From positions 1 through 11,644 of the forward strand of contig NZ_DAOUCJ010000030.1 in assembly GCF_034432235.1 (NCBI RefSeq): a stretch of 11,644 bases of DNA. Direction: 5' to 3'. The first letter of the stretch is position 1; each line of letters opens with the position of its first letter. The translations under genes were made by a program, and so were the position numbers. Below the pieces are notes generated by a model. It searched no databases. It was not told the origin of the DNA and was given only the letters and a program-made list of their open reading frames with translations. The stretch is from Thermoflexus sp. GTDB lineage: Bacteria; Chloroflexota; Anaerolineae; Thermoflexales; Thermoflexaceae. Below are positions 1 through 6,611 of this stretch, piece after piece.

Positions 1-116
1 AAAACCCCCTGCCTTCTGAAAAGCCGCTGCAAGCGATGCGGACTGGAAACCGGGACTCCGGCTATAGGATCTGGCCTCGCCTCTCGAACACCCCCTGTGG
101 ATCCCTCGGTCGGCAT
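1..116 (-). CDS. Possible 5' end of a leftward gene, cut by the window edge
   Basis: An open frame runs leftward off the window edge. From an ATG at 114-116 it reads MPTEGSTGGVREARPDP, then an arginine-rich stretch ending RLQRLFRRQGV at the edge. A GAGGAA ribosome-binding-like sequence sits about 7 nt upstream of this ATG. An in-frame ATG at 171-173, with AGGGA upstream, is an alternative start adding MQVGPEIHPDNPGDSEESA. The N-terminus would be acidic and probably disordered. The arrangement would make it divergent from the coiled-coil gene at 272. The evidence is weak: two forward frames are also open over much of this stretch, and third-position GC is lower than in the neighbouring genes. 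I do not recognise the product. Confidence 0.25.
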   Translation of the reverse strand, partial: MPTEGSTGGVREARPDPIAGVPVSSPHRLQRLFRRQGV

Positions 117-150
117 AGCACTTTCCTCACTGTCTCCGGGATTATCCGGA

Positions 151-179
151 TGGATCTCGGGACCGACCTGCATTATGAT
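151..179 (+). promoter_or_regulatory. Weak candidate promoter for the coiled-coil gene and selB
   Basis: A -35-like TGGATC (151-156) and a -10-like TATGAT (174-179) are separated by 17 bp, about 90 bp before the coiled-coil start. The -10 is good; the -35 matches the consensus at only three positions. An inverted repeat, TCCGG-N6-CCGGA (135-150), lies just upstream and could be an operator or chance. Confidence 0.25.
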
Positions 180-271
180 TCCCTATAAGCCTGTGGTTGG
201 GGTTTCGATGAATAAAGGGGACGCCTTCGACCTCTGACCTCAGAAATCCGCTCCATCTTGGGAGGTGCGCC

Positions 272-1498
272 GTGCAGCCACAGATCGAAATGGAGCTCGC
301 TCAAACCCGACAAACGGTCCTCTGGCTGGAGCAGGAGCGTCGCAAGGATAAAGAGACCATCGCGCTCCTCCAGCAACGGGTCGATCAGTTGTCGGCTCTC
401 CTGGATCAGGCCCGGGAACAGATCCGTCAGCTCACCGATGCGCTGGCGGCCGTCCAGGCCCAGGCCGCTCGTCCCATCCCGATAGAGTCCGTTTTCCCTC
501 GCCTCCGGGAGGAGATGACCGCGATCCTGGATCGGCGCCTGGGAGAGCTGGAGCGACAGTTCCGCGAAAGCCATACCATCCTCCAGCTTCAGATCCAGGA
601 TCTCCAGCGCTCCGTCCATACCCTTCAGGAAGACGCGCCCCGCCTGGAGCGAGTGGAACAGGAGCTGGCCTCCCGCCGCGCCGAGCACGACCGCCTGCTG
701 CAGCAGGTTCAGGCTCAATCCCGACGCATCGAGGAGATCGGCCGCGCCCTGGAGGAAACGCGGCCTCGCCTGATCTACCTCGAGGAGCAGGCCCGGCAGA
801 CCGCCAAACGGGTGGCCGATGTGGAGCAGGGACAGGTGGATCAGCGCAAGCGGATTGAGGAGCTGACCCAGCGTTTTCCGCCCCTGGAAGAAGAGATACG
901 CAAGTATCCCCGTCGTCTGGAGCCCATGGAGGTCCGTCTGGAGGAGCTGGAAGGTTCTATTGAAGCTCTGCGTCTGGCTGATCTGCAACACGGCCAGGCC
1001 TTCCGCCGACTGGAGCAGCATGTGGAGGAGCGCCTGGCTCGCATCGAGGATTACCATGCGGCCCTCCATCAGCTCCAGGATCTGGCGCGGGAGAGCCGGC
1101 AGGCTCTGGAGGAGCTGCGAACGCTCCGGGAGGGCTGGGAGCATCGCCTGAAGGAGATGGCGGAGCTGCTGCGGTTGAATGAGGCACGGTGGAAACAGGA
1201 GTGGGAGGAATGGCAGACGGCGCAGGAGAAGCGCTTCCACCAGCTGAATCTCCTGCGGGAGGAGCGCTGGGCCGAGCACAGTCGGGAGCATCGGGATCTG
1301 GAAGGCCGGGTGGAGCATCTGGAGCGCCAGTGGCCGCGCCTGGAGCAGGTCCTCCGCGGGCTGCTGGAGGAGCAGGAGGAATGGGCCCGTCACCTGCGGG
1401 ATGGAGCCCGTTCGTGGAGCCAGAACCATGAACAGCGGATGAGCCGCCTGAAGCAGAGCCTGAAGGATGCCTCGGGGGGCGGGACGGGCAGGCCATAA
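272..1498 (+). CDS. Cytoplasmic coiled-coil protein of unknown function, upstream of selB
   Basis: This 408-residue protein is almost entirely charged heptad-like helix rich in Glu, Gln, Arg and Leu. It has no signal peptide, no membrane segment and no cysteine. Short breaks occur at proline sites: residues 66-76 (ARPIPIESVFP), 123, 165, 203-204 and 213-218. Residues 219-354 contain no proline and would form one long helix. Tryptophan is concentrated in the C-terminal third (W289, W307, W311, W314, W333, W354, W371, W382). The tail is SGGGTGRP. The GTG start at 272 is chosen because GGGAGG lies just upstream; an internal ATG at codon 7 is the alternative. The stop is 16 bp before selB, so the two are probably cotranscribed. 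It resembles SMC, Rad50 or TolA rods only in composition. It lacks ATPase motifs, so I assign no function. It is certainly coding, given its codon bias and the uniform helical protein. Confidence 0.85.
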   Translation: MQPQIEMELAQTRQTVLWLEQERRKDKETIALLQQRVDQLSALLDQAREQIRQLTDALAAVQAQAARPIPIESVFPRLREEMTAILDRRLGELERQFRESHTILQLQIQDLQRSVHTLQEDAPRLERVEQELASRRAEHDRLLQQVQAQSRRIEEIGRALEETRPRLIYLEEQARQTAKRVADVEQGQVDQRKRIEELTQRFPPLEEEIRKYPRRLEPMEVRLEELEGSIEALRLADLQHGQAFRRLEQHVEERLARIEDYHAALHQLQDLARESRQALEELRTLREGWEHRLKEMAELLRLNEARWKQEWEEWQTAQEKRFHQLNLLREERWAEHSREHRDLEGRVEHLERQWPRLEQVLRGLLEEQEEWARHLRDGARSWSQNHEQRMSRLKQSLKDASGGGTGRP

Positions 1499-1501
1499 CT
1501 T

Positions 1502-1507
1502 AGGAGG
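1502..1507 (+). promoter_or_regulatory. Ribosome-binding site deciding the selB start
   Basis: A perfect AGGAGG lies 7 nt before the ATG at 1515. It selects this start over the in-frame ATG at 1467, which lies inside the coiled-coil gene and would add 16 residues unlike SelB. Confidence 0.85.
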
Positions 1508-1514
1508 ACCGGGC

Positions 1515-3407
1515 ATGCCTGTGATCGCCACGGCTGGCCACGTCGACCATGGGAAATCGGCCCTTGTGGAGGCCCTCACCGGCATCCATCCGGATCGTCT
1601 GAAGGAAGAACAGATCCGGGAGATGACGATTGACCTGGGCTTCGCATGGCTTATCCTGCCGGATGGGGAGACGGTGGGGATCGTGGACGTGCCGGGCCAT
1701 ATGGACTTCATCGAGAACATGCTGGCCGGGGTGGGGGGCATTGATGCCGCTCTCCTGGTGATCGCGGCCGACGAGGGCGTGATGCCGCAAACACGGGAGC
1801 ATTTCGCCATCCTCACCCTCCTCGAGGTCTGCAGCGGCGTGGTGGCCCTGAATAAGATCGACCTCGTGGATGAGGAATGGCGGGCGCTGGTGGAAGAAGA
1901 CATCCGCGCCATGCTCCAGGGGACCTGCTGGGCGAGCGCCCCGGTGATCCCAGTGTCCGCCCGCACCCGAGAGGGTCTGGAACGGCTGGTGGAAGCCCTC
2001 CAGGAGACCCTGCGAAGCCGCCCCCCACGCCCCGATCTGGGGCGGGCGCGCCTCTCCATCGATCGGGCGTTCACGATGCCAGGCTTCGGGACGGTCGTGA
2101 CCGGGACGCTGCTGGATGGTTGCTTTCGGATCGGGGAGGAGGTGGAGATCTGGCCCTCGGGGCTTCGGGCCCGCATCCGGGGTTTGCAGTCCTATCGCCG
2201 TCGAGTAGAGCAGGCTCTCCCAGGCTCCCGGACGGCCATCAATCTCAGCGGGATCGCTCCGGAAGACCTCCGTCGGGGAGATTGGGTGACGGTCTTAGGA
2301 GTGTTCCAGCCAACCCAGCTTCTGGATGTGTATTTGATCCACTGGGAAGGATCCCCTCGCCCTCTTTCCCATTTCGCTGAGGTGAAATTCTTCCACGGAG
2401 CGGCCCAGATCCTGGCCCGGGTCCGGTTGCTGGATCGGGAGGAGCTGCGGCCGGGGGAATCCGGGTTGGCCCAGATCGTCCTCAGCCGTCCGACGGTTGC
2501 CGCCCCCGGAGATCGCTTCATTCTCCGCTGGCCCTCCCCCTCGATGACCCTGGGGGGCGGCGAGATCCTGGATGTGCATCCAGAGCGACGCCACCGTCGG
2601 TTCCGTTCGGAGGTTCTCTCTACGCTGCGCGCCCTCCACCAGGCGGATCCGATCACCCGGTTGCGGGTCTGGCTGGAAAGCGCGGGGCTCCTCCCGCTGC
2701 CGGAGGCTTCCCAACGGCTGGCGTTGCCCCTCGGGCGGGCCCGGGAGCTCCTGGAGCGTCTGACAGCGGAGGGTGCGGCGGTTCCCCTGGGAGAGGGCCT
2801 CTGGGCGGCGCCCAACTGGCCGGAGCGGGCGATCCGACAGCTCATCGAGCAGGTGGAAGCTTACCATCGGCAGAACCCCTTGCGTCCAGGCATGCCGCGA
2901 GAGGAAGCGCGGAGCCGGTTGGGATGGCCGCCGGCGGTGTTCGAGGCGGCGGTGCGGGCCGCGGTGATGAAAGGCCTCCTGGAAGAAGCCGGGCCGTTGA
3001 TCCGGCGGTCCGGCTTTCAGGTTCGCCTGAATGAGGCACAAGCCCGGCAGGTGGAGGCCTGTCTCGCCAGGATCCGACGGGATCCATGGCATCCGCCTAC
3101 CCCCCGGGAGATCGAAGCCATGCTGGGCCGGGATCTTTTCCAGGTCCTGCTGGACGAAGGCCGTCTGGTCCGCCTGAACGATGAGGTCATCCTGCTCATG
3201 GAAACCTGGCAGGAAGCCGTCGAGCGCATCCGGGCCTATCTCCAGGCCCGCGGGACGATTTCCGCAGCGGAGGCGCGGGATTGGCTGGGGACCAATCGCA
3301 AGATCGCGGTGGCCATCCTGGAAAAGATGGACGCCCTGGGGATCACCCGGCGGGTGGGGGACGTGCGGGTGCTGGCCCAGGGCCCCGGAGCGGGCATGGA
3401 GACCTGA
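1515..3407 (+). CDS. selB: Selenocysteine-specific translation elongation factor SelB
   Basis: This 630-residue protein is a translational GTPase. SelB delivers selenocysteinyl-tRNA to ribosomes at UGA codons marked by a SECIS hairpin. GTPase motifs are complete: GHVDHGKS (8-15), MTIDLGF (37-43), DVPGH (58-62), NKID (113-116) and SAR (148-150). EF-Tu-like beta-barrel domains follow, including MPGFGTVVTG (188-197). The family-typical PGDRFILR and TLGGGEILD segments (331-353) come next. The C-terminal third consists of winged-helix repeats; the last (about 568-620) contains LGTNRKIAVAILEKMDALG and TRRVGDVRVL, the SECIS-binding-domain signature. Length is normal for bacterial SelB. Compared with the common form, REMTIDLGF replaces RGMTIDLGF, and DVPGHMDFIENM replaces DVPGHERFIKNM; I believe similar variants occur in Chloroflexota. 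No selA, selD, selC or recognisable selenoprotein is in the window. It is convergent with mutL. Confidence 0.93.
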   Translation: MPVIATAGHVDHGKSALVEALTGIHPDRLKEEQIREMTIDLGFAWLILPDGETVGIVDVPGHMDFIENMLAGVGGIDAALLVIAADEGVMPQTREHFAILTLLEVCSGVVALNKIDLVDEEWRALVEEDIRAMLQGTCWASAPVIPVSARTREGLERLVEALQETLRSRPPRPDLGRARLSIDRAFTMPGFGTVVTGTLLDGCFRIGEEVEIWPSGLRARIRGLQSYRRRVEQALPGSRTAINLSGIAPEDLRRGDWVTVLGVFQPTQLLDVYLIHWEGSPRPLSHFAEVKFFHGAAQILARVRLLDREELRPGESGLAQIVLSRPTVAAPGDRFILRWPSPSMTLGGGEILDVHPERRHRRFRSEVLSTLRALHQADPITRLRVWLESAGLLPLPEASQRLALPLGRARELLERLTAEGAAVPLGEGLWAAPNWPERAIRQLIEQVEAYHRQNPLRPGMPREEARSRLGWPPAVFEAAVRAAVMKGLLEEAGPLIRRSGFQVRLNEAQARQVEACLARIRRDPWHPPTPREIEAMLGRDLFQVLLDEGRLVRLNDEVILLMETWQEAVERIRAYLQARGTISAAEARDWLGTNRKIAVAILEKMDALGITRRVGDVRVLAQGPGAGMET

Positions 3408-3409
3408 AC

Positions 3410-3435
3410 TCCTGCGTCGGGTTAGCGACGCAGGA
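3410..3435. terminator. Perfect 10-bp inverted repeat between convergent selB and mutL
   Basis: TCCTGCGTCG (3410-3419) and CGACGCAGGA (3426-3435) are perfect reverse complements around a 6-nt loop, GGTTAG. The loop holds the mutL stop codon (3422-3424 on the minus strand), and one arm encodes the last MutL residues. The hairpin starts 3 nt after the selB stop. Neither strand has a U-tract after it, so it is not a classical intrinsic terminator. It could block 3' exonucleases or aid termination for both transcripts. Confidence 0.55.
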
Positions 3436-5068
3436 ACCGGCGCTCGATCTCCTCCCGGCTCAGGAGGAACCAGGCCGGGCGGCCATGGGGGCAGGTGGAC
3501 GGGGACCAGGCTTCTAACAGGGCATCGAGAAGGGCCTGCATTTCCTCGGGGGAAAGGCCGTCGCCGGCTTTGACGGCGGCTGCGCATGCCAGACGCATGG
3601 CGATCCGCTCCCGGGGATCGCCGCCCCCTCGCCGGAGCGCCGGGATCTCCTCCAGCACAGCGTTCAGCAGGATGTGGACGGATACGCTTGCCAGCGGAGC
3701 GGGCAGGGCTCGGACCACAAAGGTGTTCCCTCCAAAGGGCTCGATGTCGATCCCCAGGCTTCGCAGGGTCTCCAGCTCCATCTCCAGCTGCTCGGCTTCC
3801 CGAGGGGAGAAAGCAAGGACCGCAGGGGAGGGCAGGGGGGTTGAGGGGCTTCCGGACCATAGCCGCTCGAAAATCACCTGCTCATGGGCGGCGTGCTGAT
3901 CCACCACAATAAGCCCCTCTTCGCTCTGAGCCAGGATATAGCTCTGGAGCAGCTGGCCCAGCGCCCGCCATCGGGGCGGCCGGCTGTATTCCATCGTCGG
4001 CTCTCCCAGCCGCCGCATCGGCGGCGGCTCCTCAACCGGCCACGGCGTGGGGAGTCCTTCTGGATAGGGGAAGCCGGCCAGGGCGGTCTGCACCGCCTGG
4101 CTCACTCCCCAGTAAACCGAGCGCTCCTGGGAGAACCGCACCTCTGCTTTCTGCGGATGGACGTTCACGTCCACGAACGAAGGGGGGAGCTCGATGTGGA
4201 GGATCGCCAGGGGATAGCGGCCGGCGGGCAGCCGCCCGGCGTAGGGTCGCTCCAGCGCCACCGCCAGCAATCCGCTGCGCACCGGCCGCCCGTTGACATA
4301 GAAATGCTGGAAGGCTCGGGAAGCCCGTCCCAGGGTGGGCCGGGAGATCAGACCGTGGATCCGGAGATCCGCCACCTCCCAGGACACCGGGATCAGCTCG
4401 TCAGCGACCTCTCGCCCCCAGATGATCGCCGCCCGTTCCAGCAGGGTCCCGGGCGGCGCCATCAGGACTTCCCGGCCATCGATGATCAGCCGGAACGCGA
4501 CCTGGGGGTAGCCCAGGGCGTAGCGGTAAACGGTTTCCCGAATCCGTTCGGCTTCCCGGAAGGGGGATTTGAGAAAGCGACGTCGGGCTGGGGTGTTGTA
4601 GAAGAGGTCCCGGACTGTTACCACGGTCCCTGGGGGACTGGCGGCCGGATGCACGGCGCACTGGCCTTCCTCCGCGATCAGGCGGGTGCCCTCGGTTTCC
4701 CCGGGGGTGCGGGTGAGGATCTCCACCCGGGCCACCGCGGCGATGCTGGGCAGCGCTTCCCCGCGAAAGCCCAGGGTGCGCACGCGGCTCAGGTCCTCGG
4801 CCGTCCGGATCTTGCTGGTGGCGAAACGGGCCAGGGCCAGCGGCGCCTGATCCCGGGGGATGCCGTGGCCGTTGTCGGCCACGCGGATCAGCGCAAAGCC
4901 CCCTTCCCGGGCCTCAACCTGGATGACAGTGGCCCCCGCGTCCAGCGCGTTCTCGATCAGCTCCTTCACCACCGAGGCGGGCCGTTCGATGACCTCCCCC
5001 GCCGCGATCCGGGCCGCCACGTCTGGATCCAGAACCCGGATCACCGGGAGTTCATTTGGGGATCGCAT
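3422..5068 (-). CDS. mutL: DNA mismatch repair protein MutL (endonuclease type)
   Basis: This 548-residue protein is the mismatch repair coordinator, recruited by MutS. The N-terminal GHKL ATPase is intact: catalytic E36 and metal-binding N40 in KELIENALDAGA, DNGHGI (65-70), ATSKI (83-87) and GFRGEAL (100-106). A transducer domain follows, with FYVNGRPV (256-263) and VNVHPQKAEVRF (301-312). A short proline-rich linker (about 335-365) leads to the C-terminal dimerisation domain. That domain carries the endonuclease motif DQHA-X2-E-X4-E (390-401) plus the ACAAAVKAGD (494-503) and CPHGRP (526-531) metal-site motifs. MutL should therefore nick the strand itself, as expected in bacteria without MutH. 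The linker is short, so the protein is compact. The ATG at 5068 gives the usual family N-terminus, but its GGAG is only 2 nt away; a GTG at codon 9 or a TTG six codons upstream are possible. It follows the response regulator on the same strand after 94 bp. Confidence 0.96.
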   Translation of the reverse strand: MRSPNELPVIRVLDPDVAARIAAGEVIERPASVVKELIENALDAGATVIQVEAREGGFALIRVADNGHGIPRDQAPLALARFATSKIRTAEDLSRVRTLGFRGEALPSIAAVARVEILTRTPGETEGTRLIAEEGQCAVHPAASPPGTVVTVRDLFYNTPARRRFLKSPFREAERIRETVYRYALGYPQVAFRLIIDGREVLMAPPGTLLERAAIIWGREVADELIPVSWEVADLRIHGLISRPTLGRASRAFQHFYVNGRPVRSGLLAVALERPYAGRLPAGRYPLAILHIELPPSFVDVNVHPQKAEVRFSQERSVYWGVSQAVQTALAGFPYPEGLPTPWPVEEPPPMRRLGEPTMEYSRPPRWRALGQLLQSYILAQSEEGLIVVDQHAAHEQVIFERLWSGSPSTPLPSPAVLAFSPREAEQLEMELETLRSLGIDIEPFGGNTFVVRALPAPLASVSVHILLNAVLEEIPALRRGGGDPRERIAMRLACAAAVKAGDGLSPEEMQALLDALLEAWSPSTCPHGRPAWFLLSREEIERRFLRR

Positions 5069-5162
5069 CTCTCCAGCGATTACCAACGCGCCCCGCCGAT
5101 CGTTGAGGGTTTGAGGACGACGAGATAAGCGATTTCGCCGCCCATCCCAACTATTCTTACCT

Positions 5163-6248
5163 CTATCGGCGCATGACCACCAGGTAGAGGGGCATTCGGA
5201 CGAACGCCGGGGCCTCCGTCCAGGGCCGCACCGGCAGGAGCCCCTGAATTGCCTCATGGAAGGACGGCGTGAGCAGGATTTCACCTTCCGGGGCCAGGGC
5301 GGCCAGCCGCCGGGCAGTTTCCACGACCTCGCCGATAGGCGTGTAATGCCGATAGGTCGATCCCCCCAGCAGTCCAATCAGCGCAAGCCCCCGGTGAAGT
5401 GCGAAACGGGGGATCAGCCGCAGCGGCGGGGGAAGCTCCAGATGCAGCCGACGGATTCGCTCCCGAAGGGCCAGGGCCGCCCGCAGGGCCCGAACCGGGT
5501 GATCCGGGCAGGGGATCGGCGCGTTGAACCAGGCCAGGGTTCCCCCATCCCCCATCGGAGCAGGCGTTCCACCTTCCGCCTGAACGCTCTCATAGAAGAG
5601 GCTGAGATGTCGATTCAGCGCCTGATGAAGGGTCCCTGCAGGAAGTCCCTCCGGACGAGCCGCTTCCTGAATTCGCTCCCGGAGCCCGCTCCATGACACG
5701 GCCAGGACACTGAGGGGTTGCATTCGGGCCGGACCCATGATCTCGTGAGGGGCCTTTTGCAGAGCCTGCATGATCGGGGAAGGAATGAAGGAACGCAACA
5801 GGTTCCACCAGCGGAGGTGGTAGGTCTTGAGCGAGGCGATGCGCTGCCCCAGGCGCAGCTGCGCGTGGAGCCGGGCCAGGACCTCGCGGGGATCGTAGGG
5901 CTTGGTCACGTAATCCTCCGCGCCGATCCGGAGTCCCTCCACCAGCTCTCCGATGGCCGTCCGCCCGGTGAGGATCAGCACCGGGATGTCGCGGAGCTGC
6001 GCATCCGCTTTCATCGCCCGGCATACCATCAGCCCGTCGGCATCCGGCAGGCCGAGGTCGAGGATCACCACATCGGGGCGCCAGGAGCGAAGCCGGCTCC
6101 ATCCGTGGCGGGCTGTCGCGGCAACCACCACCTCAAAGCCGTTCCAGACCAGCAGGTCGTGAAGCGCCTTCGCCTCGTTGGGATTATCCTCGATGATCAG
6201 CACGCGAGGCGGGCGTCCCCTGCCTTCCCCTGGCTGTCCGGTTGCCAT
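5163..6248 (-). CDS. Response regulator: receiver domain fused to a degenerate class III cyclase-like domain
   Basis: This 361-residue protein begins with a CheY-like receiver (about 14-133). The acidic pair is E20/D21, the phosphorylation site D64 (ILDLGLPDADG), and T94 and K116 (VTKPYD) complete the switch, so it should accept phosphate. After a helix with the usual cyclase linker wording (RSFIPSPIMQAL), residues about 178-355 match the adenylate/guanylate cyclase catalytic fold: MGDGGTLAWFNAP, then HRGLALIGLLGGSTYRHYTPIGE. Key residues are missing. The first metal Asp is S185 (VLAVSW for VLFADI), the base-binding Lys is A230, and the transition-state Asn is E310. D234 and R314 remain. It is probably not an active cyclase; it may bind nucleotide or act as a protein-interaction output. 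There is no DNA-binding domain. The ATG at 6248 is preceded by GGAGGGG at about 8-10 nt; an in-frame extension to 6524 is low-complexity and unlikely. No sensor kinase is present in the window. Likely cotranscribed with mutL. Confidence 0.85.
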   Translation of the reverse strand: MATGQPGEGRGRPPRVLIIEDNPNEAKALHDLLVWNGFEVVVAATARHGWSRLRSWRPDVVILDLGLPDADGLMVCRAMKADAQLRDIPVLILTGRTAIGELVEGLRIGAEDYVTKPYDPREVLARLHAQLRLGQRIASLKTYHLRWWNLLRSFIPSPIMQALQKAPHEIMGPARMQPLSVLAVSWSGLRERIQEAARPEGLPAGTLHQALNRHLSLFYESVQAEGGTPAPMGDGGTLAWFNAPIPCPDHPVRALRAALALRERIRRLHLELPPPLRLIPRFALHRGLALIGLLGGSTYRHYTPIGEVVETARRLAALAPEGEILLTPSFHEAIQGLLPVRPWTEAPAFVRMPLYLVVMRR

Positions 6249-6405
6249 TTGAACCGCCCCTCCCTCGAAGTGGGTCAGCGTCTCCTGTTCAGCGTTCCGC
6301 TTCCGGGTCTTCGGCGTCCGGTTGCCCCTTTCGCAGTGGGTTTCTCCTTGGGGCTCTTCGACCTGCTGGGGAGCAGTGTGACGCTTTCTTATGTCTGGAA
6401 TCCGG

Positions 6406-6437
6406 TTGAATGTCCGGACCCACTCTAAGTGTATACT
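6406..6437 (+). promoter_or_regulatory. Candidate promoter for mutS
   Basis: TATACT (6432-6437) is a good -10. The best -35-like hexamer is TTGAAT (6406-6411), but the 20-bp spacing is longer than usual. The palindrome GTCCGGAC sits between them. A start near 6444 would give a leader of roughly 165 nt. GTATAC is self-complementary, so a leftward -10 could overlap it. Confidence 0.3.
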
Positions 6438-6498
6438 GATAGGCGTTGTGCGGTGGGTTTCCTTTGAAGGGCTCTGAGAAACGGTGGATGCCGCGGAC

Positions 6499-6527
6499 GC
6501 CATGCCCGGGCTATCGAACCGCATGGC
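6499..6527 (+). other. Inverted repeat in the mutS leader
   Basis: GCCATGC (6499-6505) and GCATGGC (6521-6527) are perfect reverse complements around a 15-nt loop, about 85 nt before mutS. It could form a leader hairpin. I do not recognise it as a riboswitch. Confidence 0.3.
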
Positions 6528-6611
6528 TTCTCCATTTATATGACGGCGCGGGTCCGGATGGATCCGGGATCACGGATCTAAGTCCTGCGGAAAACGGTGG
6601 AGGATTGAGGA

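Larger units (their letters stand above)
6249..6611. other. Divergent intergenic region between the response regulator and mutS
   Basis: There is no convincing gene in these 363 bp. It holds four copies of a RGTGGGTY-type motif: 6269-6276, 6335-6342, 6417-6424 (minus orientation) and 6453-6459. Two of these lie within a longer imperfect direct repeat starting near 6333 and 6450 and ending in GGGCTCT. Small dyads are also present: CTGCT-GGGG-AGCAG (6363-6376) and the palindrome GTCCGGAC (6412-6419). A GCCATGC/GCATGGC inverted repeat (6499-6527) falls in the mutS leader. The region should carry promoters for both flanking genes. Confidence 0.6.

Noticed and set aside
1..237. Rightward open frame from the window edge ending at 237
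   Set aside because: Serine/proline-rich translation with no codon bias or family signal; short enough to be open by chance.
173..2176. Leftward 667-codon open frame opposite the coiled-coil gene and selB
   Set aside because: Its translation is low-complexity, rich in Leu, Pro, Gln and Arg, and mirrors the codon bias of two well-supported genes on the other strand. It is an antisense shadow.
2295..3860. Leftward 521-codon frame across the selB/mutL junction
   Set aside because: It is antisense to selB, then runs out of frame through mutL. Pro/Arg-rich composition and no motif.
3884..5128. Rightward 414-codon frame opposite mutL
   Set aside because: Antisense shadow of mutL, with Gly/Pro/Arg-rich composition and no domain wording.
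6249..6524. In-frame N-terminal extension of the response regulator
   Set aside because: The extra 92 codons are low-complexity, precede a good ribosome-binding site for the ATG at 6248, and contain the motif repeats and promoter-like sequences.
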